DNA from: Sphaerosporella brunnea
Taxonomy: Eukaryota > Ascomycota > Pezizomycetes > Pezizales > Pyronemataceae
Length of the DNA stretch: 38,359 nt
Assembly (NCBI GenBank): GCA_008704415.1
Contig: VXIS01000399.1
Location: forward strand, 1-38,359
Direction of reading: 5' to 3'
The notes beneath the pieces were generated by a model. That model was not told the origin of the DNA. It saw only the letters and a program-made list of their open reading frames with translations, and ran no database searches. Each line of letters opens with the position of its first letter. Position 1 is the stretch's first letter. The position numbers were made by a program, and so were the translations under genes. Positions 1 through 10,853 of this stretch are shown here, piece after piece.

Positions 1-1546
1 ACGCTTTATTACTCAGCTTCTCAGCGCCTTCAACATCTGAAAAGATGATTCTCGCGTTGATCAACATGCTCTGTACCGCCCAAAAGAAAATAGGCCACCA
101 GGTGCGAAAGGAAATGAGCTCAATCTCATAGTAGCTGCGGAGCTGGTCGGCGATGTCCACTCCATCCATGTGATGATTATACTCATCGAAGCATGTTGGG
201 ATTGGCATTTCTTTTTGGTTTTCCCCTTTAAAGGCTTCGCGAGCATTCTTGGCATTGGTACTTTTCGGTCCAGGACGGAGTCGAAGAGTAATTGTCCGGT
301 CTTCAAAGTTGTGAACCGTGGTCAACATGGTTACCGGGGCATTGTCAATCCACCATAGCGCTCCCACTTCTTCACCGCAGGTGGAATCCTTAACAATCGC
401 AGTTTTTGTTGAGTGATACGGAAGCTTGGTAACATCATGCTTGGCAAGATACAGTTCGGTGGGGAATTCTTTAGACTTTGGACGGGCCGTACCGCAACCG
501 CCGATTTTTAAATCCCGCCGTAACCTCGCCAACAAAGGAACCGTGCAGTAAAAATTGTCCAAGTAGGCGATAAAGTATCTTTCACGCGGAAGATTCTTGA
601 GGAAGTGATAGACGACTTCGCCAGTTGACGTAAGACCTTCAACAGACTCAGTAGGATCAGGTCCAGCCTGATTAGACGTTGGTACAAAATCCCACATGTA
701 ACCGTGATCAGCGAGGCGGTGAAATTTATATCCTTGCTCTATCGGCTTTGAAGGCATCTTATACGTGTCCTGCGACCGTCCGGTACATCGCATCATGGCT
801 TCGTCGACCGCTACATGCGTGGACGGGATGCGGTATTGCTGCGAACTCTTCCGCAGTTGGTCAAGAATCGGGTCAACTTTGGAGTGCCATAACCTTTGCA
901 CACTACCTTGAATGTCCTGTGTTTCGTTGGGTGCATTTGGCGACGCGATATGGAGAAACCGTTTTATTTGCTCAAAACGTGTTAAGCCCATATGGTAGCT
1001 GATAGGGTGGTCTGGATTCTCGGCGTTGTGCTTCCAGTAGTCCGACAGAGCAGGAGCACTATGAATACCCATGTAGATGATAATCCCCAGCCAAACACCA
1101 ACTTCCTGAGCAGTAACATCTTTCCAGGGTCTTCCTTCAGGAAGATCCACTCGCTTTTTCTCTGCATATTCATTTGTATGCGTCGCAATGGTTTCCAGCA
1201 AGGACGGCGTCAGAAAAAGCTGAAAAATTGCCTCAGGCTTAAGACCACTAAGACGTTTGAGACTGGCTGGCAGCGTGTTATATGCGCTGTGGACGCGTGT
1301 TTTTGGGATCATGGGCATGAAGGCAGGCTCTTCGGGGCCCTTGGGCGGTGGTGGTGCAGCACTTTGTAGCTTTTCGGGGGTGGGCGAGTGAGATTGAGTG
1401 ATTCGGCGTTTTTTTACCTGCTGTTTGCCTTTCGAGGGTGCTGCTGAAGTAGAAGGGCCCACCTGCGTCTCAGGCTCATCGTCCAAAGCATAAGCAGGGG
1501 CGTAATTTACTGCTTTGTCTCGTGGGTGGAGTTTTCGGTTGGACAT
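1..1546 (-). CDS. PiggyBac-type DDE transposase, C-terminus beyond the left edge
   Basis: A reading frame with no stop runs from an ATG at 1546 to the window edge (515 codons seen). Family: PiggyBac/PGBD transposases (DDE_Tnp_1_7), which cut and paste DNA at TTAA-like sites. Visible landmarks: a low-complexity N-terminus (about residues 1-85); a TNEYA and YMG...LSDYW block (about 140-190); VAVDEAM with Asp248; MPSKPIEQGYKF then LADHGY; LDNFY with Asp330; WWIDNAPVTML; and MDGVDIADQ with Asp464 and Asp467. These Asp residues sit where the family has its catalytic triad (D248, D330, D464) plus the extra conserved Asp. The C-terminal part, including any Cys-rich domain, is outside the window. All visible catalytic positions are intact, so the copy could be active. 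No introns are needed. The start is the first in-frame ATG, giving a usual N-terminal length. Confident in family, not in activity. Confidence 0.93.
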   Translation of the reverse strand, partial: MSNRKLHPRDKAVNYAPAYALDDEPETQVGPSTSAAPSKGKQQVKKRRITQSHSPTPEKLQSAAPPPPKGPEEPAFMPMIPKTRVHSAYNTLPASLKRLSGLKPEAIFQLFLTPSLLETIATHTNEYAEKKRVDLPEGRPWKDVTAQEVGVWLGIIIYMGIHSAPALSDYWKHNAENPDHPISYHMGLTRFEQIKRFLHIASPNAPNETQDIQGSVQRLWHSKVDPILDQLRKSSQQYRIPSTHVAVDEAMMRCTGRSQDTYKMPSKPIEQGYKFHRLADHGYMWDFVPTSNQAGPDPTESVEGLTSTGEVVYHFLKNLPRERYFIAYLDNFYCTVPLLARLRRDLKIGGCGTARPKSKEFPTELYLAKHDVTKLPYHSTKTAIVKDSTCGEEVGALWWIDNAPVTMLTTVHNFEDRTITLRLRPGPKSTNAKNAREAFKGENQKEMPIPTCFDEYNHHMDGVDIADQLRSYYEIELISFRTWWPIFFWAVQSMLINARIIFSDVEGAEKLSNKA

Positions 1547-1748
1547 TCTGCTGGCTTCGAGCGCTGTTGCGACAGCCAAACACCCACCCCTACTGGTCTA
1601 TTTATCAACACCTGACAAGATATAAAGTTAACTTTACTCGATAAATACACTTTTCACACGCCATGATGACGCTTAGCCTCGGTTTCCTCGGACTATAAAA
1701 CTCTCGTTGTTGAGCTATGACGTGGGGTGTCGGTTGCCACGAGCGTTT

Positions 1749-1785
1749 CTGGTCCATATGGACCAGATTACGGTCCAGGGGATAA
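1749..1785. repeat. Candidate transposon end with perfect 18-bp palindrome
   Basis: About 200 bp upstream of the PiggyBac start lies a perfect palindrome at 1749-1766 (CTGGTCCATATGGACCAG). A further GGTCC copy and a GGGG run end at 1781, followed by ATAA. Read toward the transposase gene this gives a CCCC-beginning end with repeated GGACC/GGTCC words. PiggyBac ends usually start CCC next to TTAA, so this could be the element's 5' terminus with a variant target site. The other end is outside the window, so the call is tentative. Confidence 0.35.
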
Positions 1786-1789
1786 CAAA

Positions 1790-4768
1790 AAAAAAATGAG
1801 TTATCTTTTGGCTGCAGCAGTGCAGCGGATATACAGTAATTGAGTACTTAAGAGGCTTTATAAGCCACAATGCAGTATTGTGTCAGCATTGGGTGCCATA
1901 TTTTCTCAAAAATATGCAGCACCTGCAATTCACTGCCACTTTGTGCACAGAGCTAGCATCCTGTAGAGTGCCAGCAAAACTCCAGCAAATGGCAGAATGC
2001 ATGCCAGAGAAGCACTACAAGCGCCGATTCAACACCACCACACCTCCATCATCGATCACGAGAGCGCTTGACTTGTGTCACTCCGGCAAATCAGAGGACC
2101 AAATCGCCCCGCGCGCAAAAGCAACTGGGAGGTCTTACAAGTCCATGATCGTAGCAGCGTTGGCTGCCCAGATACCATAGATTGAATGTTAAACCTCCAT
2201 GGAGTTTCGAAAATCTTCAGGCCTGTAGACCCCTCGCGATGGCTCGGCATATCCTGTGAAATCGGCATCCTCTCAAATGCTGCTTTACGACCGCCTTTAC
2301 GTAACTGCTGCAGGGTCTGGCTTCAGCCTCCTCACAGTAAGCCTCTGGGCCCTTGTCTCCAGTTGCATTGGCGCTTCAATTGGAAGGTTGTGAACGGAAG
2401 CTGATTGTCGGCATTTTACAAACGGCAGACAATCATAAAGACAGCATTGCCGCCAAACCTACTTGGGTGATAGAGGGCCTGAAACGGACTTCCGATTCCA
2501 GGCTGCTTGAGATCCCGCAGTTTCTTAATAGTAGTTCGGTGCTCCTATCTAATTTCCGGTAATCATCACACTGTACTTGTAGAATTCCCGGTAATACAGG
2601 GACCCTGCATTAACCACTCTGACCGGTACAGTACAACAACTCCCCACTGCAGCCTCCCCTTCCATCAATACCGGGCATTACAATCAAGGACTGATGACAG
2701 TAAAAGCACCGCCCAGATCACCGCCTCAAAGCATTAAGTCAACAAACATTCCATTCCATCCCATTCCCGACAACCGCATACAAAATCCACTCAGCATATG
2801 TTTCCGGTTCGTACAGTCGAGTGACTGGCGTGATGAGATACCTCACAGCAAGCAAAAGTTTCAACTCCGGAACGTCGAAACAACAGAAAGCAAGCAGCAC
2901 TGCCTGGCAAAGCGACTATTTACAAGGCATAGATAATGACTTGCGCCTTCCTTTCCTTGAAGGCCGGCTTTTACTCTGTCAGCTATACCATCTACCTGTG
3001 CTCAAGCTATCGCACCCAAGCAGACTGCGTCATGGCCTTTTTCTCCTGCTCTGTGTGGTGAGCGTACCCAGGCTCCCCATCGTAGAATCGACATCTTACT
3101 CGGGCAAAGGCCACACGTTCTCGAAGGAGATGAGGCAACTGGTGGTTGGTGGCTATTCGAGCAAACCCGAGTGAAACAGCATGCTTGGCAGGTACCTGCT
3201 CAAGCTGGATGAGACTTTTGGGGGCTTTTTGCTTCGTACATTCTCTCCTCCAGAGTTGCTTCTCTTTTTTTTTTTTTTTTTTCCCCGAGCCTCGTATTGC
3301 TCGGCCTGGTTGTTGTGGAGAAACGAGAGGAACTTTTGTCAGGCGTCTATTTGGTGTTGGCAACCGGGTATCTCACCACGCCAGTGACTCGACCGTAATA
3401 TTACTAATGCTCAGAGGCGCCGGTGCCAGTGCTCCTACATACCGACGCAAGATGCGGCGATTGCGGTGAATAAAGCATAGCTGATCGGCTCGCCGCACAC
3501 CAAGTCGGTTGCGAAGGTACATAGATGTGTACGAGCTTCTGGGTAGAAAAGACGGGTTCAGAAGAAACAGAATCCGCAAGTGCATGGAAATGACGCAACA
3601 CAAGATGTGCTAGCTCTGGAGCGAAGAGTTTCATATCCAACCGCATTGTTGGCAAGTGACCAGTCGTGTGAACATACCTATGTACAACAACTTGAAGTAA
3701 GCCGGAAACTACTGGCAGTGGGGAATGTAGCGAATCTACCTTGCTGGCTGGCTGTGGTATGCACTGTATTGCTCACGCACTCAGCCAGCTGTATCTCCCT
3801 CCTCCTCAAAGAATTCAGCTCTGTCTTTACATTCACCCACCGTTGGTGTCTCAGGCTTTGAAAATTGAAACATTGGCTGAATCCAAGAAGTATGACGCAG
3901 TGTGAAGATTGATTGACTGCCAGGGAGTCCTGCACCGCTTATCAAATGTCGGGACAAACCGACGAGTAGCATCAGATATACTTCGAAAGGTTGGACAATT
4001 CAACGAGGCAGAAATATGCGACCGAATTTCATCCCAGCGTTTACGAACTTTGCCGATATGAGAACTTTCAGTTTCCAGATTTTTTTGTCTCTAGCTCTTG
4101 GTAATGCCTTCTGAAAGAAAAAGCGGAATCCTCCAAAACCACCCAAAACGAATTGTCGCATATAATTGATGCCATATCTGGTAGACAGTTGGAGCGTTTA
4201 TCTTGAAGGCAGTCTTTTAGAGCTTTTTTGTTGTGTACTAACAATAACTTGAAGTCGGTCAAAGTTTTAAATTATGGCCACAGGCAAACACTCTGGACTC
4301 AGGTCTTTACCTTTCTCCCTGCGGCGGTATGGATTTCAAACTGGCTGGCCATTGCAGCATTCTTGAAGTTATGTTCGCTCATGACGTTGTCGAGCTTTTG
4401 GTAGCGTCGGCCTTTCTCTTTGGCAGCATCCGTCTGTTTCTTTGGCAGCGTTGGGCTTTCGGCAACGTCGGACTTTTGGGACTTGAACTCATAGCTCACC
4501 ATAACGTCTCACTCCCGGGACGGTCCTGGGCCGTCACAGACCGTCATTCGACTTCCCTACTCAGCCGAGGGACCCAACCAGCCAAGAAAGACAGACTTTT
4601 TCGAACGTATATCAACTTGTAGCGATCCCACAAAACGACAGTAGCAAACCTGAACTGAACAAACGCCCTGATCCCCAAATGACAAAACAAAAAAGGATGG
4701 GAGAGTTGGCTGATTCACATAGTATCGCCTCTTCCCCTGCCCGCCTTCATGAGAACACGGAATACAGC
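1790..4768. other. Intergenic, no gene recognised
   Basis: Only short unrelated open frames occur (the longest under about 120 codons) and none resembles a known family. An 18-nt T run lies at 3265-3282. The segment 4539-4559 carries a 21-nt word that recurs at 31504-31524 and may mark a short transposon end. Nothing else could be supported. Confidence 0.6.
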
Positions 4769-7396
4769 TTAACCCAACCCCGCCTTTCCCATCCTCATGA
4801 TGGCCATAACCGGCTCGGCAATACCACGACCATTTCCCTCTACACCGAGTGTCATACCCGCCTTATACCCCATCTTCTCCAGCATTTGCCGTCCTCTATT
4901 ATCAGCCCCAATAACAGGCGCATCAGCGCCCACAACCATTCCATGGCCCCAACCAGCAGGACGCTGGCGACGAATCTTTTCCGATTTCGAAAAATGATGT
5001 TTCGCGAAGCTGGAGAGGCGGAAGATATCGTCGATGGCTTCTTCGTCGCCCTCATACAGCGCGCTGCGGCTAGTCTTGATGATGGTCGTGAAGCGGCTTC
5101 TGCCTTTGCCAATGCTCTTGGATGTGCAGTTGAGTTTCGCCGCTAGTTCGTGAACGAGTTTACGATCGAGTTTGTTCATTGGTGGGAGTGCAATGCTGTG
5201 GGAGTGAGCATGAGGGATGGATATGGAGTGGGAGGGGAGTACCTATTGTGATCTCTAAGCATGAAGTTCTTGATCTCTTCAAAGGCCTGCGCTCTAGTGA
5301 TTCCCGCTTTGTATTTCTCCTTCAGATCCGGCTTTCCGGAGTTGACACCCAAGAGCCCCTGCAGCCTGAGTTCCTGCCGCTGGATCTTCCGCAGCTTCTT
5401 CTTCTCGCGATCCTTCCTCCAAGTTCTATGCAGCGTAGCCTCGAGTTCAGAGTCGGAGAGGTTCAATACCGCCGCCGCGATGCGGCCCTTGCCCTTTTTC
5501 TGCTTTATGGAGGCGAGGGAGGCACGCTGCCAGTCCATCACGTCGAAGCCGTCGTATTCTACAGCCATCTGGGACGCAGAGGGGTAACGGCCGCTACGGT
5601 CTGGGGTGATATCCGGGATTGCACGGCGGCTCGCACGCTTCTTCTGGGCTTTGGACTTTTTGCCGACGCCCATAGGGAAGAACTCATCGTCCAGATCCAT
5701 TATCTCGTCGTAGGTATCGACGCCCATCATCTGTAGCTCTTCTTGCCGCTGAAGCAACTGTGCGAGTTTGAGATCTTCGTCGGTGTCCACCTCTTCCTCT
5801 TCTCCATCGTCATCCTCTTCCCCTTCTTCATCGTCGCTCTCTCCATCGCTCTCGGAACCGGAGCTCTCAGCGAGATTCTGTTTTTTTTCCACCTCCAGGA
5901 TGTCTGCTTCGAATCGCTTGATCTTTGCGTCCGCAGAGCTATCAAGTTTGTCTTTGAGAATCCAGGTAGCATCCTCGATCTCGTATCCATCCCACTTGAT
6001 CAGATATTGAACGCCACTCGGGCGGATGCGCTTCCTGAGGATAGCAGAGACAAGTCCACGCGGATATTCCTCATCGGTAGAAATGTCGTCAAATTCCCTG
6101 AAGCAATCCGCGTCCCAGCCAGCTCTATATCTCCTGATAGCTTCCTCGTCATTTTCGTCATCTTCCTCATCGTCGGTGTCGGTGTCTGCATCCGCCCAAA
6201 GATCATCTCCGGGGCCACCCCCGAGCTCGCGAAGTACCATGTTTGTCGCTTTCCCTCCTCCTGACTCAGACTCCTCGGCAATCTGAGCGGTAATGTTCTC
6301 TAGGTAATCACGGAAAGCCGGGTCATCCTCCTTGTCCTTGCGACGGCGACTAACATTCGGCTTGCGATGCTTGTTGCCTTGGGTAACGCGCTTTTTGTTC
6401 CATGTTGACGGATTTTTGAGTTTGATAAAGTCTTCCTCGGGTTGAGCCGCTTTTGAGGATTCAGTGAGAACTATGGGCGGTGCTGACTGGGTAGTGATGG
6501 TTCTTGCGGGTATGAGCTGGCGAGTGGCTGGCTCCGACGGCTGAGCATTTCGCTTACCCCTCGGAACGAAGACGATCTTCTCGCTGCTGGTGCTCGCATC
6601 GGACAGTTCCGGCAAGGGCTCTCGAACGGTCGGTACGGCGAGCTTCGCATCGACGACATCATCTCCATGAAGGTCGAGCATAAAGAATGTCTCCTCTTCC
6701 TTCACCACTGTATCCTCGACCTCTCCATCCTCTATCTTTACTTCTACCTCCTCCTTTGTGAACACAGTGGCATCAGCCTCTTCATCCTCCATCTTTGCCT
6801 CAACCTCCTCCTCCTGCTCTTTGATCAGAGTGACTTTAACCTCGTCATCATCTTTTCCAAGATCGATCTTGCCGACGTCGATCTGATCCGTAGTCTCCTC
6901 GCCGTTGTCCTCCAAGGGTGAGAAGTCATCTCTCATGAGATCGTTCGGAGCATCCGCCTCGCCCTCCGACTCGTCGACTTCCTCCTTCTCCTCGCGTGGC
7001 TCCGCATTGATCGGCTTCAACAGCTCCGCCGGGTCGAGTGCACCAGCGGGCACAAATGCGATCGGCGACTGTCGCAGCTGGCCGCCCCAGGGATTCCTAT
7101 GCAACTCTGTGTTCCTAGCCTCTTCGCGCATCGAGAATTCGCGGAACGGCTTGGCAGCCGCGGTCGCCGCCGCTACACGAGAGTTATCACAAGGGAAGTG
7201 GGCTGCGCGAGAGGAACGACAAACCGTGGTCGATCGCGGTATCGATGTAGCCATCGCGCGGTCTTATTGGTCGTCCGTGGTTGTTGAGAACCGGCGGTGG
7301 GGGGATGAAGGCCGAAACGCCGCGACCGCCGCCTCGTCCGCCTCTGCCGCCACCGCCACGGGGGCCGCCCTTGCGTGCCCTTCCTCCGCGTGGCAT
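4769..7396 (-). CDS. SQS1: Sqs1-like R3H and G-patch splicing protein with an internal chromodomain
   Basis: Three exons by splice signals and frame: 7396-7225, 7172-5243 and 5195-4769; introns of 52 and 47 nt; about 842 residues. The order fits fungal Sqs1/Pfa1. It has an Arg-Gly-rich N-terminus, an EARNTE...WGGQLRQSPIAFV segment, long acidic stretches, and a DxSDSELEATL...RKIQRQELRLQGLLG block. An R3H domain follows (ALPPMNKLDRKLVHELA...KSIGKG), then a C-terminal G-patch (ADNRGRQMLEKMGYKAGMTLG...GKAGLG). In yeast the G-patch of Sqs1 stimulates the helicase Prp43 in spliceosome disassembly and ribosome assembly. A chromodomain-like segment occupies about residues 426-482, with aromatic-cage candidates Tyr427, Trp451 and Tyr454. 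Whether orthologs carry it is not known from the sequence. It is divergently arranged with Atg4, 744 bp apart. The exon 1/2 junction is the least certain point. Confidence 0.88.
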
Positions 7397-8140
7397 GATA
7401 GCGGTAAGGGTGCGCGATGGAAGGGAGTAGTTGGGAAGTGTAGAAGAACTTGCTGCTTGCTGTGCTTGGTTGGCTGCGTGCGGCAGTGGTTGGTGGGGGT
7501 TGGCAGCGAGATGGAGAGGGAAGTGAGGTGGGTGAGGTAGCAGCTGAAGTTGTCAAGTTGAAGCGCTACGCCTGATGTGGCAGGTGCACGCCATCCCTTT
7601 TCGCCACAGCCAAGCCTCCGTCGCACAGCCACAGCGCGGTGTGGCGGTGCGGGCTGTGGCAGTGAACCGCCAAGCCTTTGGCGGGAGCTGAGCCCGCAGC
7701 CCCACTGTGGCGTCCGTGTGGCACAAGCTCCTCCACAAACGCGAGAGCAACACGGACTCTGTCGGCTGCTCACCAGAAAAGAACAACACAGACCGCATCC
7801 GCATCGCCGCCATTCTTCTCGAACGAGGCAAAAGATATCCTCCACAGACTACCACCTGCCACTCTCTGCCTCCCCACTATCGCTTCTCATCCATCCCGCC
7901 ATGATCTGCCGCCCCAGCCCCCCCCAGCTGTCTGCGCGCGGACGGACATCCACCACTCTACTCTCTAAATACCTCCACACTCCACCCTCGACGTCACGCA
8001 TGTCGCTCGTTCACGCACCACATTCACGCAACTCACGAGGATCATATAGGCAAATAGTCAGCCTCACTCCATCAGATCCAGCCAGCTCGGCCCACCCACC
8101 CACCCATCACTCCAACTCCAACTCCAACTCCAACTCCACC
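7397..8140. promoter_or_regulatory. Divergent promoter region between SQS1 and ATG4
   Basis: The two head-to-head genes leave 744 bp that must hold both promoters. The part near the ATG4 start is C/T-rich. It ends with four TCCAAC units at 8111-8134 just before a CCACC start context. No clear TATA box was picked out. The open frame upstream of 8141 in phase with ATG4 is probably leader rather than coding. Confidence 0.5.
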
Positions 8141-9366
8141 ATGTCCTTCTCGACCCTCCACAGCATCTCGCAGCGTGTCATATCCTACCTCTGGGACCCG
8201 GAGCCCAAAAACACGGATCCGATGTCGACCGTCTGGCTGCTAGGCGTGGAATACCCACCACCACCCCCGACCAGCATCAGCGATGCTGCTGCGGAAGCAG
8301 CAACAACATGGCCGCCGGGCTTTCTCGCCGACTTTGAAAGCCGCATCTGGCTGACCTACCGCTGCGAGTTCGCGGCGATACCACGCAGCGCGACAGGCGG
8401 CCAAATCGGGCAGCTCTCTCTGATGACGACGATGCGCAGTCACCTGCCGGCGAACGCGGCGGGATTCACAAGCGATCAAGGCTGGGGGTGTATGATACGC
8501 TCCGGACAATGCGTGTTGGCGAACGCGCTTCAGATCTTACAATTCGGGCGCGGTAACACCCACCCCATCTCATCCCATCCATCCATCCCACTCCATCCTC
8601 TCGCGCCCCACAACTAACACTTCGCCTGGACCCCCAAGACTGGCGAAGGAGCACCCCCGCAACGCTAGATGAAAAAGCCCTGCTCTCCCTCTTCGCCGAC
8701 ACCCCGAGCGCTTCATACTCTATCCACAACTTTGTCTCGCAGGGCGAATCCCGCGATATCCGCAGCGGCCAGTGGTTCGGGCCCACCGCAACCGCGCAAT
8801 GCATCAAAGCCCTGGTCGACGCGCACCCGACCGCCAGCCTGCGCGTGCACCTGACCTACGAAGGCGGCAACGTGTACACCGAGACCTTCCTGTCCACCGC
8901 GGTAGGGGCCGACGGTGTCTTCAAGCCCACGCTGCTGCTAGTAGTCACCCGCCTCGGCGTCGACAGTATCAACCCAGTCTACTGGAGCGCGCTAAAATCG
9001 ACTCTCCAGATGCCGCAAAGCATCGGCATCGCAGGGGGCCGGCCGGGCAGTAGCCACTACTTTGTCGGCTGTCAAGGCGACTGGCTCTTCTATCTCGATC
9101 CGCACCTGGTACGACCAGCCCTGGAAGCAGGCACGGAAGAGGGCGTCGAGAGCTGCCACACAAACCGGCTGCGAAGGTTAAAACTCAAGGATGTGGACCC
9201 CAGCATGATGTTCGCCTTCCTCATCAGGGACGAGAAAGAGTGGGAGGACTGGAAAGAGCGGCTAGTGAAGGGAAAGGGCGCCGTTATCACCGTTGGCGAG
9301 AAAGAGCCGCGGGCAAGCGCTGTGGATGAAGTAATCAGCGAGAGTGAGAGCGAGGGGGACATATGA
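8141..9366 (+). CDS. ATG4: Atg4 cysteine protease (autophagy)
   Basis: Two exons, 8141-8552 and 8639-9366, with an 86-nt intron (GTAACA...CTAAC...AAG), giving 379 residues. Atg4 cleaves the C-terminus of Atg8 to expose its glycine and later releases Atg8 from phosphatidylethanolamine, in the cytosol. Landmarks: YLWDPEPKN and LLGVEY near the N-terminus; FESRIWLTYR; the nucleophile in GWGCMIRSGQ (Cys117); QWFGPTATAQCI; PVYWSALKSTLQMPQSIGIAGGRPGSSHYFVG; the YLDPH motif giving Asp291 and His293; ESCHTNRLRRL; and DPSMMFAFLIR. All catalytic residues are present. The start was chosen at 8141 because it gives the normal N-terminal length and has a strong CCACCATG context; the frame is open further upstream. 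The tail is acidic (ESESEGD). It shares a divergent promoter region with SQS1. Confidence 0.95.
8553..8638 (+). other. ATG4 intron
   Basis: The donor GTAACA follows a codon's first base, and the acceptor CCCCCAAG restores the frame so that Gly-Arg is followed by Asp-Trp-Arg, as in Atg4 proteins. A CTAAC branch site lies about 24 nt before the acceptor. Confidence 0.9.
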
Positions 9367-10839
9367 CACACACGCACACCCACATACACACACACAACGG
9401 ATTTCTTTCTTTATTTGCGGGTGTAAAGGGACGCGGACTTGGTATGGGCTTTTTTTTTTTAGTTTTTAGTTTTTAACTACCGTATTAACCCGGACGTAAG
9501 GCGGGCATTCACCCAGAAGGACGCCGATCAGTGAACCGTACGTATCTACTTCCGCGACAAAAGATATCACTCGGGTTTCATCCGAGGCGGCAACGTGCTT
9601 CTGTATAACAACCAAGGTGTGTAGTCGGTTTTTTTTTCTTTTATGGCGAAATTGGTGCATTATGCTCCCCAAGCCGATGCACTGGGGCTCCCGACGGGGA
9701 GGGGGGCGGCATGGAAGCTTTGGCTAAATCTACCTAGGCGTGCAGGACAGATGGCACTCAGCGACGTCTCTGATGATGTAATGCCGACCCCCAGTGGACG
9801 GGGATTATGTGGCCGAGCTTGGCTTGGTGGATATATCGCAAAGGTTTTCTGATGGGGTTTTGAAGCGCGGAGCGTGTGGAGGGTAAACAGGGGGGGTAGC
9901 TGGATCGTAGCTGTGGTGAAGTCTGGGTTTTGACTGCTGTGGGTTGAGACTAGTTCTAGTGTTCCGCGGACAACCTGGAAGACTTCTCGTCGTTTTATTC
10001 GAGTATTTTTGTTCTATAGAAGGGTGTTTTTTCCTCATGCATTCGAAGTAAGCAGGGCCGAGCGTCGCGCTGGTTCCAGTGCGATCAACGCCTGGCATAC
10101 TAGATATGCCAGCTCCCCGTGAGGAGATGGAAAAAGGTGGAGGGAAAGCAGCGGAAACGGCCAACTAAAGAGACGGCCAAGGGCAGCGGCTCAGGTGGCC
10201 CGGGGTGGGGGGGGGGGTGTGTGGGCGTGAGTATCTACATAGGCGGTGACCAAGCGGCACAAGGCACGCAAGCCCAGAGGGGGAGAAGGAGCAGCAGGCT
10301 CCTGTCTCGGGGAGTGGACGAGGGATCATTTGTCTTTGCTCCAGGTGGGGAGCCGCAGTTTGGAATGATTCCAATAAGGCGGTGGACAGGATTGGATCTG
10401 GGCGGGGCCTGCCATAATCTACATGCGGACAGTAAACTTGATTATACACACAGCGTCAAACTGCTGGACCGCAGATGCGGGGTGTTGCCGTGCTACTTGG
10501 CCCCAATATCGAGCTAAAGCTTAATGCTGATCTGTGCGATACCTCTACTAAATTCCGATCATTTATGGTGAGGACAATGCGCTCCCTCCCCCCCCCTCCC
10601 CAACATCAAAAACCAACCATACTATTGTATCCGAACTATTACTGATTAAGCCGGTCGACGCACAGAGTTTGTGATTGTGGCACGAAGAGTGCGAGATACC
10701 CGGTGAAGCAACTCCTGCACATCAGTCAAAGACCTTCACCGCCAACTCCATAGTATATGTTTTCTTTTCCCCTCTTGGGATGAAGAGTAAGAGCAAGGTT
10801 CTAGTCGATCGGCCTCGCAAGGTCAAGACTGGGCGAAAG
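9367..10839. other. Intergenic, no gene recognised
   Basis: It follows the ATG4 stop. It has CA-rich sequence at about 9366-9398, short T runs, a G run near 10206-10218 and a C run near 10590. The open frames are short and resemble nothing known. It ends at the TSD of the truncated LINE. Confidence 0.6.
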
Positions 10840-10853
10840 AGCACTGAGTTGCA
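10840..10853. repeat. Left target-site duplication of truncated LINE
   Basis: The 14-mer AGCACTGAGTTGCA here recurs exactly at 11780-11793 on the other side of the LINE fragment, as expected for target-primed reverse transcription. Confidence 0.9.

Noticed and set aside
1878..2268. Overlapping ~70-100-codon frames on both strands
   Set aside because: No family resemblance, no splice or start context, and opposite strands overlap.
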